A DNA stretch of 20,659 bases from CAZMFZ01 sp964565665 (GTDB taxonomy: Bacteria > Bacteroidota > Bacteroidia > Cytophagales > UBA9547): NCBI GenBank assembly GCA_964565665.1, contig CAZMFZ010000065.1:1-20659 (forward strand). The letters run 5' to 3'. Of the stretch, positions 1 through 8,800 are shown piece after piece. Each line of letters starts with the position of its first letter. Positions within the stretch are counted from its first letter, which is position 1. Below the pieces are notes generated by a model. The model had not been told where the DNA came from, ran no database searches, and saw only the letters and a list, made by a program, of their open reading frames with translations. The position numbers and the translations under genes were made by a program.

Positions 1-46
1 ACTCAACAGTTTAATATCGTTTTACAATTTATCACAAATCAAATCA

Positions 47-1717
47 ATGAAAAAACATGTACATTTCAAAATTAAACTAGGGGTATTTTTGAGTATGATC
101 ACTCAATTTGTAGCTAGTGCACAATTTGTGCCAAACCAGCCAGTAATTCAACTGCCCGGAACACCACTTTGGACAATCGGAGCACAGGTAAGGCCACGAG
201 CCGAATTTCGACACGGTGTGGGCGATCCATATTTGAAATCAGAAAATAGTGCTGCTGGATTTATTTCGCAACGCACCAATTTGAATCTTGGTTTTAGATT
301 CGACAAGTTCAATTTCTTGGTAGATATTAGAGACGTAAGAGTTTGGGGGCAAGATGCATCTACCATCAACAATGCAGATGGAAACAAGCTATTTTTGCAC
401 CAAGGCTGGGGAGAATTTACGTTTGCCACTACTGCCGATACAAACTGCAAGTTAAAAATTGATAACCTCTCAGTAAAGGTAGGCCGACAAGAAATAGGCT
501 ACGAAGATGCTCGTTTGCTCGGCAATTTAGATTGGTTGCAACAAGGCAGGAGGCACGATGCCATCATACTAAAATTTCTTCATAAAGGCTACCAAATAGA
601 TCTGGGTGGAGCTTTTAATCAAAATACCGATGCTTTTAATAAGGCTGGCAACGTGTATACGCCTGTAAATACTTCGGGAAGTTCGCAAAGTAATGTTGGT
701 ACTTCTGTAATGGCCTATCCAGGCAATTTTGTGCCTTTGGTAGACGCCACAGGTAAATCAGTAGCTACTGGAAGCCCAGGTGCAGTAGGTGTCGGCCCAG
801 GTACAAACGCTATTGGAAACCAATACAAGTCAATGGCATTTTTGGTGGCTTCAAGAAAATTTAACCAAACAAAAGTGACTTTGATGGGCATAAATGATAA
901 TTTTCAAGCCTATAAAAATGATTCTATAAAATACACCAATGTGAGCAAAGGTGGTGATACTACTAATTTGGGTACTTTGTATGGCAGAAGATATAATACT
1001 AATGCTTTGAATTATAGGTTTACTGTTGGTGGCCAGATCAGCACCCAAATTGGCAATGCAAGTGAAGGAGGCAAAATATTGATAAATGGAGGTGCATACG
1101 GACAGTTTGGGCACAATCCTTCCGGTAAATTTATCAATGGGTATCATGCTTTTTTCTATGGTACATATTCCATTGGCAAATGGACTTTCGGGCCAGGCTA
1201 CGACATACTTTCAGGCAACTCCACCAATGTAACAGGGTCTGCAGCAACTGCTATTGGCTCGCAAGACAATCGTTTCGACCCTTTGTATGGCACACCGCAC
1301 AGATGGTGGGGGTATATGGATTACTTCTATGTAGGTACAGGCTCGCCACGCTCAGGCTTACAAGATTTCTATGTGAGATTGAGACACGACCGCAAAAATT
1401 TCTGGGTTACATTGGATGTCCATCATTTTATGACAGCTGGTAAAGATGTCAATTGGAGAGCTAAAACGACCGACAACTATCAAAAACTTGATCCAACTTA
1501 CGGTCAAGAAATAGATTTAGTTGCCAATTATCAGATCAACAAATTCGTAAATCTGGAAACAGGATATTCGGTATTTATTGGCGCACCTACATTGGCAGCA
1601 TCAAAAGGGTTAGCCGCAGGTAAAAATGGCTACGACTCCTTTAACCAATGGGGCTATATCCAATTGAATTTCCGGCCAGATTTCTTGTATCAAAAGCCTA
1701 TATCAATCAAAAACTAG
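47..1717 (+). CDS. Outer-membrane beta-barrel porin, alginate-export-like family, probably for nitrate uptake
   Basis: The 556-residue product starts with a Sec signal peptide: Lys/His-rich residues 1-10, a hydrophobic core at about 11-23, and a likely cleavage after Ala25 (ASA-Q). The rest alternates aromatic and polar residues in short stretches, with Gly/Asn-rich turns, as expected for a 16-18 strand outer-membrane barrel. The N-terminal mature part (PLWTIGAQVRPRAEFR, then FISQRTNLNLGFRF) resembles alginate-export-type porins (AlgE-like fold). The family name does not imply alginate here. The gene lies 82 bases upstream of nrtA on the same strand, so I infer that it lets nitrate or nitrite cross the outer membrane for the ABC transporter. 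No SusC/TonB plug or TonB box is seen. The start is the first ATG after the 46 bases available. Barrel and signal peptide are well supported; the substrate is inferred from context only. Confidence 0.8.
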   Translation: MKKHVHFKIKLGVFLSMITQFVASAQFVPNQPVIQLPGTPLWTIGAQVRPRAEFRHGVGDPYLKSENSAAGFISQRTNLNLGFRFDKFNFLVDIRDVRVWGQDASTINNADGNKLFLHQGWGEFTFATTADTNCKLKIDNLSVKVGRQEIGYEDARLLGNLDWLQQGRRHDAIILKFLHKGYQIDLGGAFNQNTDAFNKAGNVYTPVNTSGSSQSNVGTSVMAYPGNFVPLVDATGKSVATGSPGAVGVGPGTNAIGNQYKSMAFLVASRKFNQTKVTLMGINDNFQAYKNDSIKYTNVSKGGDTTNLGTLYGRRYNTNALNYRFTVGGQISTQIGNASEGGKILINGGAYGQFGHNPSGKFINGYHAFFYGTYSIGKWTFGPGYDILSGNSTNVTGSAATAIGSQDNRFDPLYGTPHRWWGYMDYFYVGTGSPRSGLQDFYVRLRHDRKNFWVTLDVHHFMTAGKDVNWRAKTTDNYQKLDPTYGQEIDLVANYQINKFVNLETGYSVFIGAPTLAASKGLAAGKNGYDSFNQWGYIQLNFRPDFLYQKPISIKN

Positions 1718-1799
1718 TGCTGGAATACAGTGGCAACCTATAAAACCGAATTTCACTAATAAAAATTATTAACAATAGACTTTTAAAATTTAAATAGAA

Positions 1800-3020
1800 A
1801 TGAAAAAAATATCCATCAACTATATAGCCAAACGATTCATAATCATTGGTTTAGCACTAGGTGCTATGATTGCCAACGCCCAAAATAACCAAATTAAATT
1901 AGGCTTTATTCCACTCACAGATTGCGCTCCACTAGTAGTAGCCAAAGAGAAAGGTTTTTTTAAGAAATATGGCGTAGATGTAGTATTGAGTAAAGAAGCC
2001 TCTTGGGCCAATATTCGCGACAAAATATTAACAGGCGAATTAGATGGCGCACATTGTCTTTTCGGAATGCCATTTTCGGTGTACACAGGTGTGGGAGGCA
2101 AAGAAGGTTCAGAAATGAAGATAGCCCTGGTTTTGAACAATAATGGCCAAGGCATTACGCTGACTAAAGATTTGTGCGGTATCGTAGGGATCAAAGAGTA
2201 CGGAAAACTGCTAGAAGGCATCAAAACACTTCAGGCAAAAAAAGATGTGACTTTTGCCATGACATTTCCCGGAGGCACACACGATATGTGGCTGCGCGTA
2301 TTGCTGGCTTATGCAGGTGTAAACATGAAAAATGTGGGTATCATCACTATTCCTCCACCACAAATGGTCGCCAATATGAGGGTAGATAATATGGAAGGAT
2401 ATAGTGTGGGCGAGCCTTGGAATGGCGTAGCGGCAGCTCAAAATGTAGGCTTTACTTTGTGTGCTTCGCAAGATATTTGGAAAGATCATCCAGAAAAAGC
2501 GCTGGTTGTGAACAAAGATTTTCCTTCAACACGTAAAGAAGATCTGAAGAAAGTAATGAAAGCGATTATTGAAGCATGTCAATATATAGACAACCCCAAA
2601 AACCGCAAAGAAGTAGCAGCTATGATTGCCGATGTGCGCTACGTAAATGCAAAAGCCCAACTACCTGTTGTGGAAGCCCGATTGATGGGAACAAATGACG
2701 TAGGTTGCGATTATGGCGTGGTAAAATACAAAGAAGACTATATGACTTTCTATAAAGGGGGATTTGTAAATATGCCAAGAAAATCTCACGGCATCTGGTT
2801 TATGACCCAATATGTGCGTTTCGGCTACTTAAAATCGCTACCAGCCGACTACAAGTCCATTGCTGAGAAATTGATTTTAGACGATTTGTACGCAGAAGTT
2901 GCTAAAGAAATGAACGTTCCGTTGGTTTTAGATGACATGAAAGCTTTCACTATCAAACTTGATCCGACCAGCTTTGACCCAAATAATCCAACTGATTATT
3001 TAGCAAAATGTAAAAAATAA
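1800..3020 (+). CDS. nrtA: Nitrate ABC transporter, periplasmic substrate-binding protein (NrtA/CmpA family)
   Basis: The 406-residue protein has a signal peptide (residues 1-27, cleavage after ANA, before Gln28) without a lipobox Cys, so it should be a soluble periplasmic protein rather than a lipoprotein. The mature start (IKLGFIPLTDCAPLVVAKEK) and the segment ASWANIRDKILTGELDGAH are hallmark stretches of NrtA/CmpA binding proteins. A GEPWNGVAA motif further on also fits the family's ligand pocket region. NrtA (nitrate) and CmpA (bicarbonate) cannot be told apart reliably by eye; the adjacent nitrate reductase favours nitrate and/or nitrite. It is the first gene of the nrtABC set. It is followed by strong hairpins that could protect its 3' end or reduce read-through into the membrane components. 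Confidence 0.93.
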   Translation: MKKISINYIAKRFIIIGLALGAMIANAQNNQIKLGFIPLTDCAPLVVAKEKGFFKKYGVDVVLSKEASWANIRDKILTGELDGAHCLFGMPFSVYTGVGGKEGSEMKIALVLNNNGQGITLTKDLCGIVGIKEYGKLLEGIKTLQAKKDVTFAMTFPGGTHDMWLRVLLAYAGVNMKNVGIITIPPPQMVANMRVDNMEGYSVGEPWNGVAAAQNVGFTLCASQDIWKDHPEKALVVNKDFPSTRKEDLKKVMKAIIEACQYIDNPKNRKEVAAMIADVRYVNAKAQLPVVEARLMGTNDVGCDYGVVKYKEDYMTFYKGGFVNMPRKSHGIWFMTQYVRFGYLKSLPADYKSIAEKLILDDLYAEVAKEMNVPLVLDDMKAFTIKLDPTSFDPNNPTDYLAKCKK

Positions 3021-3026
3021 AATGAT

Positions 3027-3089
3027 GCCTCCAGTTAAAACTGGAGGCAATTCAAAAACTGGAGGCAATTCAATTTACAGCCTCCAGTT
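3027..3089. repeat. REP-like hairpin cluster between nrtA and nrtB
   Basis: A perfect 10-bp inverted repeat, GCCTCCAGTT / AACTGGAGGC, occupies 3027-3048 with only two bases between the arms. A second AACTGGAGGC (3057-3066) pairs with a second GCCTCCAGTT (3080-3089) across a 13-base loop. All four arms are identical, so alternative pairings are possible. The cluster begins six bases after the nrtA stop codon. No long U-tract follows, so it is not a textbook intrinsic terminator; it may be an mRNA 3'-end stabiliser, a partial attenuator, or a REP-type interspersed element. Confidence 0.8.
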
Positions 3090-3101
3090 AAAATTAGCAA
3101 A

Positions 3102-3130
3102 AAACTTCCCTTCGGCTTCGGGGGCATCTT
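3102..3130 (+). repeat. C/G-rich interspersed repeat, copy 1 (degenerate)
   Basis: The run AACTTCCCTTCGGCTTCGGG continues into GGCATCTT. It resembles the copies at 3168 and 4094, and the reverse complement of the copy at 4007: AACT, then C-run, then a CG-containing centre, then G-run. Confidence 0.55.
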
Positions 3131-3167
3131 AAAGTGTGTCAATAACCTCATGGCACATTCAACAAAA

Positions 3168-3197
3168 AAACTCCCTTTCGAGGTTGGGGGATTAAAA
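3168..3197 (+). repeat. C/G-rich interspersed repeat, copy 2, abutting the nrtB start
   Basis: AACTCCCTTTCGAGGTTGGG followed by GGATTAAAA. It ends about four bases before the preferred nrtB ATG at 3201, so it forms the translation initiation region of nrtB. Confidence 0.65.
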
Positions 3198-3200
3198 AAT

Positions 3201-4007
3201 ATGAAAATAGCAATCAGTTCTTTCAAATGGACATTTTATAAACTCCAACCATTGTTTTATTTTGTAGGAAGTGTGTGTGTGTTAATTCTGCTCTGGCAAT
3301 TCATCTTTTGGAAAACGAATGGAGATATTCCAGGACCAGAAGCTGGCAAAATTGCCATTCAGGAGTTGTTTTTTGATGAAAATCCGTTTTACAACAATCC
3401 AGAAGACCCCAATTACAAAGGCATATTGGTTACGCTTTACAGCTCGTTAATGCGTGTATTTACCGGTTTTGTTTTGGGGAGTTTATTCGCCATTCCTATC
3501 GGATTTATAATGGGCTCGTCAAAACTGGCCATGAACTTAATCAACCCCATCGTACAGATTTTAAGGCCGGTTTCACCCTTAGCCTGGTTCCCTTTGGGAA
3601 TGATTGCTTTGAAAGATGCTGCTGGAGCTACCATCTTCATGATTTTCATCACCTCGTTATGGCCAACTTTGATAAATACTGCGGTGGGCGTAGCTTCTAT
3701 TCCAAGCGACCATAAAAATGTGGGCAAGGCTTTCGGATTTTCTACTTGGCGATATGTAACTAAAATAATAATTCCTTATTCGCTTTCACACGTCATTACA
3801 GGTTTGCGACTGAGCATTGGCGTAGCTTGGATGGTAATAGTAGCAGGAGAAATGCTGTCTGGTGGGCTTGGAATAGGCTTTTTCGTATGGGATAGCTATA
3901 ATGCTGGTTCTTTAGAAAAAGTGATATTAGCCATATTCATCATTGGTTTGGTTGGTTTGGCACTTGATAAGGGTTTTAATGCTTTACAAAAAAGATATTC
4001 ATATTAG
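3201..4007 (+). CDS. nrtB: Nitrate ABC transporter permease (NrtB family)
   Basis: This 268-residue integral membrane protein is the BPD_transp_1-type permease of NrtABC systems. An N-terminal helix (after SFKWTFYK) is followed by a periplasmic stretch (GDIPGPEAGKIAIQELFFDE), then about five more helices. The region LRPVSPLAWFPLGMIALK matches the NrtB/SsuC/TauC permease family. The EAA-loop region (VASIPSDHKNVGKAFGFSTW) should contact the NrtC ATPase. The frame stays open upstream to an ATG at 3150, but those 17 extra codons fall in the C/G-rich repeat and give a non-family N-terminus, so I prefer ATG 3201. The gene sits between nrtA and the ATPase, with repeat-filled gaps of 180 and 120 bases, unusually long for an nrt operon. 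Substrate by context is nitrate. Confidence 0.92.
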   Translation: MKIAISSFKWTFYKLQPLFYFVGSVCVLILLWQFIFWKTNGDIPGPEAGKIAIQELFFDENPFYNNPEDPNYKGILVTLYSSLMRVFTGFVLGSLFAIPIGFIMGSSKLAMNLINPIVQILRPVSPLAWFPLGMIALKDAAGATIFMIFITSLWPTLINTAVGVASIPSDHKNVGKAFGFSTWRYVTKIIIPYSLSHVITGLRLSIGVAWMVIVAGEMLSGGLGIGFFVWDSYNAGSLEKVILAIFIIGLVGLALDKGFNALQKRYSY

Positions 4008-4033
4008 CCCCCAGCCCCCGATGGGGGAGTTCT
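4007..4033 (-). repeat. C/G-rich interspersed repeat, copy 3, inverted, at the nrtB stop
   Basis: The + strand reads GCCCCCAGCCCCCGATGGGG then GAGTT. Its reverse complement starts AACTCCCCCATCGGGGGCTG and lines up with copies 1, 2 and 4. It begins at the last base of the nrtB stop codon and can itself form a small C5/G5 hairpin. Confidence 0.65.
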
Positions 4034-4093
4034 CGATAACTGCAGTTAAACTGAATTGAAAAAAAATTAACAATCAATTATTCACCCTCGAGT

Positions 4094-4127
4094 AAAAGTC
4101 CCGTTCGAAGGTTTAGGGCAATAAAAA
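4094..4127 (+). repeat. C/G-rich interspersed repeat, copy 4, abutting the nrtC/D start
   Basis: AAAAGTCCCGTTCGAAGGTT then TAGGGCAATAAAAA, ending directly at the ATG of the ATPase gene at 4128. This is the same position relative to a start codon as copy 2 before nrtB. Confidence 0.6.
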
Positions 4128-4976
4128 ATGAACACATCAACAGAATTATTAAAAGATTCGGCAAGTGAATTTCACAAGTTTTCAAAACCAGTAAGCATTG
4201 ATATTCAGAATGTTACCATCAGTTTTGATACTCCTAAAGGCGAATACATTGCGGTCGAAAATGTATCACTGGAAGTCAAAAAAGGAGAAATTGTAGCCTT
4301 GATTGGGCACTCGGGTTGCGGAAAATCTACGCTCATGAACACCATAAGTGGTATGGTAAAACCAACCAAAGGCCAAGTATTGGCTAACAACAAAACAATA
4401 AAAGGCCCTGGCCCAGACCGTGGCATCGTATTTCAAAACTACTCGCTTTTACCATGGCTTACGGTGCAGGAAAATATTTTTGAAGCCGTAGACAGCGTAC
4501 TAAAGGACAAATCGAAGGCTGAAAAAAAGCAAATTGTAGAAGACGGCTTGAAAATGGTAAATTTGTGGCCTCATAAAGACAAATTACCTAGCCAGCTTTC
4601 TGGTGGCATGAAACAACGAACTGCCATCGCCCGAGCATTCGCTATAAATCCTAGTATTTTATTACTAGATGAGCCTTTTGGTGCTTTAGATGCACTTACA
4701 AAAGGCACTATGCACATTGAACTATTAAAACTTTGGAATTTAGACAATCGCAATAAGACCATCGTGATGGTAACGCATGATATTGAAGAGGCTATTTTCT
4801 TGAGCGATAAAGTGGTAGTAATGACCAATGGCCCAGCGGCTGGCATCAAAGAAATTGTTGAAATTGATATCGAAAGACCTAGAAACAAAAAAGACATTGT
4901 TCATAACCATAAATATGTGGAAATCCACGACAAACTAATGAGTTTGCTTTTTGAGAAATTCTCTATTGAAGATTGA
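4128..4976 (+). CDS. nrtD: Nitrate ABC transporter ATP-binding protein (NrtC/NrtD type)
   Basis: The protein has 282 residues and a single nucleotide-binding domain. Visible motifs are Walker A GHSGCGKST (residues 60-68), signature LSGGMKQR (157-164), Walker B ending in Asp181-Glu182, D-loop GALDALTK, and the switch His217 in VTHDIEEA. The segment after the switch (KVVVMTNGPAAGIKEIVEID) is typical of the NrtD/SsuB/TauB group. There is no fused NrtA-like domain, so it is the short NrtD-type form; it probably works as a homodimer because no second ATPase is present. It would power NrtB for nitrate import. The start ATG directly follows a C/G-rich repeat. The choice of symbol between nrtC and nrtD is a convention. 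Confidence 0.92.
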   Translation: MNTSTELLKDSASEFHKFSKPVSIDIQNVTISFDTPKGEYIAVENVSLEVKKGEIVALIGHSGCGKSTLMNTISGMVKPTKGQVLANNKTIKGPGPDRGIVFQNYSLLPWLTVQENIFEAVDSVLKDKSKAEKKQIVEDGLKMVNLWPHKDKLPSQLSGGMKQRTAIARAFAINPSILLLDEPFGALDALTKGTMHIELLKLWNLDNRNKTIVMVTHDIEEAIFLSDKVVVMTNGPAAGIKEIVEIDIERPRNKKDIVHNHKYVEIHDKLMSLLFEKFSIED

Positions 4977-5055
4977 TGCAGAAAGCCCGCAATTGCAATC
5001 GTAGATTTTACTGTTTGGATTTTGATCAGATATGGTTATTTCTATTAAAAAAAAG

Positions 5056-5295
5056 ATGGAAACTGCCAAATTGAAAGAAGAATTTCACAAACTGATCGAT
5101 AACTACGAAGACGAAAATAGGCTTTACCAGTTTTTTCATTTGATGAAGGAGGAAAAAAAACTTGATATTTTTGATGATTTAACACCCGAACAGGAGCAAA
5201 GCCTGATAGAGTCAATTGCGATGGCTGACAGAAATGAAGGGACTCCTCATGAAATTGCCATGATAAAATTTAGAAAATGGGCGAAAAACCTATAG
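5056..5295 (+). CDS. Putative antitoxin of a RelE/ParE-type module
   Basis: A small charged, helix-rich protein of 79 residues (METAKLKEEFHKLIDNYEDE...), with an acidic middle (DIFDDLTPEQEQSLIESI) and a basic C-terminus. This composition and layout fit Bacteroidota antitoxins paired with RelE/ParE toxins. The frame is open to an ATG at 5032, but homologous antitoxins usually begin with a short Met-Glu-x-x-Lys-Leu segment, so I prefer ATG 5056. Its 3' end overlaps the toxin start by 19 bases, which implies translational coupling. It presumably neutralises the toxin and represses its own promoter. It belongs to the module, not to nitrate metabolism, though it sits between the transporter and the reductase. 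Antitoxin identity rests mainly on the neighbour. Confidence 0.7.
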   Translation: METAKLKEEFHKLIDNYEDENRLYQFFHLMKEEKKLDIFDDLTPEQEQSLIESIAMADRNEGTPHEIAMIKFRKWAKNL

Positions 5296-5570
5296 AATGG
5301 AGTAAAAAATTCACCGAAGATGCTGAAAAAGTAGTTGCTCTGACTTATAGTTGGTCGAAAAAGACAGCTTTAGGCTTTATTGACACACTTTACCACAAGA
5401 TTGCATACATCAAATACTCATTATCAGGTATTCCCTATAAAAAACATAAAGGTGTTTTCAGAATATTTGTCACAAAACACAATTCTCTTTTTTACAAAGT
5501 TTACGATAGTCGTATCGGATTGTTAAGTATTTTCGATACCCGCCCAAACCTTTCAAAATCACCATTTTAG
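5277..5570 (+). CDS. RelE/ParE-family toxin of a type II toxin-antitoxin system
   Basis: The 97-residue product has the family's pattern: an N-terminal strand IEWSKKFTEDAEKV, two helices (to about residue 45), a GIPYKKHKGVFRIF segment in place of the usual Gly-x-x-hydrophobic-Arg strand, and FVTKHNSLFYKVYD followed by a terminal strand IGLLSIFDTRPNLSK. The TKHN...FY and FDTR elements are typical of Bacteroidota RelE/ParE toxins. Family members either cut mRNA at the ribosome or poison gyrase; sequence alone does not decide which. It starts inside the end of the antitoxin gene in another frame and is full length, with no sign of decay. Confidence 0.82.
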   Translation: MGEKPIEWSKKFTEDAEKVVALTYSWSKKTALGFIDTLYHKIAYIKYSLSGIPYKKHKGVFRIFVTKHNSLFYKVYDSRIGLLSIFDTRPNLSKSPF

Positions 5571-5851
5571 GTATGCTTTTAATCTGTTTCAGCTAAGTCG
5601 TTATAATAATATTCAAGGCTCACGTTGTAAAGTGGAATATTCACCCATGTTTCGAATTTAATCAATCATTTTAAAAAATGCCATTGTATTATTGAGTATA
5701 AATACCTATTTTTATACACTATACTAGAAATGAGGCTTAAAAAATATATCATTTTTAGGAAAAGATGAATCTGATTGCATGACAAACATTAATACCTGCC
5801 ACAACTTTCAATTAGTAATAAGGCAAGTCGATATGTAAAATTTTTATATAG
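5571..5851 (+). promoter_or_regulatory. Leader region of the nitrate reductase gene with two inverted repeats
   Basis: This AT-rich stretch of 281 bases lies between the toxin stop and the reductase ATG. It holds a 7-bp inverted repeat, AATATTC (5608-5614) and GAATATT (5635-5641), with CAC/GTG able to pair inside. It also holds a near-perfect one, GTATAAATA (5696-5704), CCTA, TTTTTATAC (5709-5717), with 8 of 9 pairs. The second is placed like an operator about 135 bases before the start codon. No clear TAnnTTTG promoter and no FNR-like TTGAT-N4-ATCAA site were found. I expect the promoter of the nitrate reductase transcript here but cannot pinpoint it. Confidence 0.4.
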
Positions 5852-8800
5852 ATGGCAAAAAAAATAAAGTCTACATGTTGTTATTGCGGAGTAGGTTGTG
5901 GAATTATTGTATCTGACAATGGGAGGGGCAAAATTTCAGTGGAAGGAGACAAAGACCATCCAGTCAACAAAGGGATGCTATGTAGTAAAGGCATGAATTT
6001 GCACTATACTGTAATGGATAAGAGCGATAGAATTCTATATCCCGAAATGAGATTCAATAAATCGATGGCTCGCCAAAGAGTGGGTTTAGATCAGGCTTTA
6101 GATAGAACAGCAGCTGTTTTCAAAACTTTCATTGAAAAATACGGACCTGATTCGGTGGGTTTTTATGTATCAGGTCAATGCCTCACTGAAGAATATTATG
6201 TAATCAATAAGCTGATGAAAGGCTTTATTGGCTCAAATAACATCGACACCAACTCAAGATTGTGTATGAGTTCGGCCGTAGTTGGCTATAAAATGAGCCT
6301 TGGAGAAGATAGTGTTCCCGTTTGTTATGAAGATATTGAATTGGCGGATACTTTTTTTGTGGCGGGGGCGAATCCGGCTTGGTGTCACCCAATATTGTGG
6401 CGTAGGGTTGAAGCTCATAAACAAGCTAATCCCGACATTAAAATAATAGTAGTTGACCCTCGGAAAACCCAAACGGCAGCAATGGCCGATTTGCATTTAC
6501 AAATCAACCCTGGTACAGATGTGGTACTAAATCATGCTATTGGCAGATTATTGATTGAAAAAGAAGCCATAGACCTAAATTTTATTAATAATCATGCCGA
6601 TGGATTCGAAGCTTACCAAGCCAAAGTATTTGAAAAAACATTAAAAGAGAGTGCTACTATTTGTGGCGTGAGGGCGGAAGATATTAAATGGGCAGCAGAA
6701 TATATTAGTAGAGCCAAAGGATTTATTACCATGTGGACAATGGGCTTGAACCAAAGTGTGATTGGCGTAAATAAAAATCTGAGCTTGATTAACTTGAATT
6801 TAATTACCGGGCATATTGGCAAGCCAGGTTCAGGTCCGTTTTCGCTGACAGGCCAGCCCAATGCGATGGGTGGGCGTGAAGTGGGTGGATTGGCAAATCT
6901 ACTTCCTGCGCACAGAGATTTACTAAATGCCGACCATAGGACTGAAGTTGAGAAATTCTGGAATTCACCAGTGAAAATAGCCTCAAAACCCGGGCTGACG
7001 GCCACAGAGATGTTTGATGCTTTGGCCGATGGCAGAATGAAAGCCATTTGGATTGTATGCACCAATCCGCTAGTGAGCCTTCCAGATGCCAGAAAAGCAG
7101 AGGAAGCCTTAAAAAACGCAAAATTTGTGGTTGTACAAGATGCTTCATGGCTTTCTGATACTACTAAATATGCCGATGTGATACTTCCGGCAGCTACGTG
7201 GGCAGAAAAGGAAGGCACAATGACTAACTCAGAAAGGAGAATTTCTTTGTTGGAAAAACTTGTGGATGCACCAGGTGAAGCCATTCCTGATGTTGACATT
7301 ATATTGAAATTTGCCAAGAAAATGGGATTTGCCAATGGTTTTAATTTTAATTCCAACTCGGAAATTTATAATGAACATGCAGCTTTGACCGCAGGTACTT
7401 TCATTGATATTTCAGGATTGAGCTATGAAATTTTAAAAGAAAAAGGTTCAGTACAATGGCCATTCCCTAAAGGAGAATTGAAAGATGGACAACACCGTCT
7501 TTTTGAAGATAGAAAATTCTACACGCCCAACAAACGAGCTCAAATTCACGCTGTTCCTGACGAAAACCTATCTGAAAAACCAAACGACAGCTTCCCTTTG
7601 GTTTTGACCACGGGGAGAATTCGCGATCAATGGCATACCATGACCAGAACTGGCAAGGTAAATAAACTAAAACAACACATTGATATGCCTTATTTGGAAA
7701 TAAACCCAAATGATGCTGTTAAGAGGGGAATTGTTGATGGTAGTGTGGTGGTAATCAAGAATTTAAGAGGTGATGTTCGAGCTAAGGCAAAAGTAACAGT
7801 CGAGACAAAGCGAGGTGTGGTATTTCTGCCTATGCACTGGGGCAAAATATTGAATAATGACTTTGGTAGAGCTAATAATCTGACCAACAATTTGTTGGAT
7901 CCAAAATCGAAAGAACCTGACTTCAAATTTGCAGCTGTAGAAGTGGCCAAATTTACAAAGCCCAAACAAAAAATTGTAATTATAGGGGCCGGGGCTGCCT
8001 GTTTTGGCTTTATCAAGGCATATCGTGAGTTGAACAAAGAAGATGAAATCCATATTTTCAGTAAGGAACTATGGCCGTTTTACAATAGAGTGATGCTACC
8101 CGATTATATATCAGGGCATCAGGTTTGGGAACAATTGGTAAAAATGAAAGAAGAAGAGATTCCTGATTTTGATCTTCATGTACACAAGGAAGTAATTGTG
8201 ACCCATATTGATAGAGCGAATAAAACCATTGCTACCGATAAGGGAGAAATTCACTCTTACGACATATTATTTTTAGGAATGGGAAGCCGCGCTTTTGTTC
8301 CCAAGGATATTCCTGTTGGAAAATTGCCTGGCTTATTCACCATGCGCAGCCGATTAGATGCGGACAAATTCAAGCCATATTGCACCCCTGAAAATCACAT
8401 TTTGGTAGTTGGTGGTGGATTGTTGGGTCTTGAGTTGGCAGCTTCGTTGACAGAAATGAAAGTAAAAGTAACCGTAGTAAACCGAACAGATCGGTTGATG
8501 GAAAGGCAATTAGACAAGTTAGGAAGCCAGCTGCTTCTGGAAGAATACCAAGACAGAGGTGTGCAATTCTATTTCAATGATGAAGTTCAATCTTTTATTG
8601 GATCTGAACATGTAGAAGCTATCACTTTAAAATCAGGTAAGAGAATAGCATGTGCGGCTGCCGTGTTTGCGATTGGCACGGCTCCAAATGTTGAGCTGGC
8701 CAAAGCCTGCGGCCTTGAGGTGAAACGTGGTGTGGTTGTAAATGAATATCTGCAAACATCTGATAATGAAATATTTGCAGCTGGAGAAATTGCAGAATTG

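Noticed and set aside
47..1717. Alginate export function for the barrel protein
   Set aside because: Only the fold family suggests it; there are no alginate synthesis or modification genes here, while a nitrate transporter follows immediately.
3027..3197. CRISPR-like array from the repeated motifs between nrtA and nrtB
   Set aside because: Units are 10-30 bases, of two different kinds and in both orientations, with no regular spacing and no cas genes.
3150..3200. Longer N-terminus of NrtB starting at 3150
   Set aside because: The 17 extra residues are encoded by the interspersed C/G-rich repeat and do not look like an NrtB N-terminus; ATG 3201 is better placed.
6613..7356. 247-residue open frame on the - strand inside the nitrate reductase gene
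   Set aside because: It is fully covered by the strongly conserved Mo domain on the + strand, low in recognisable motifs, and rich in Ser/Ala as typical of an antisense shadow.
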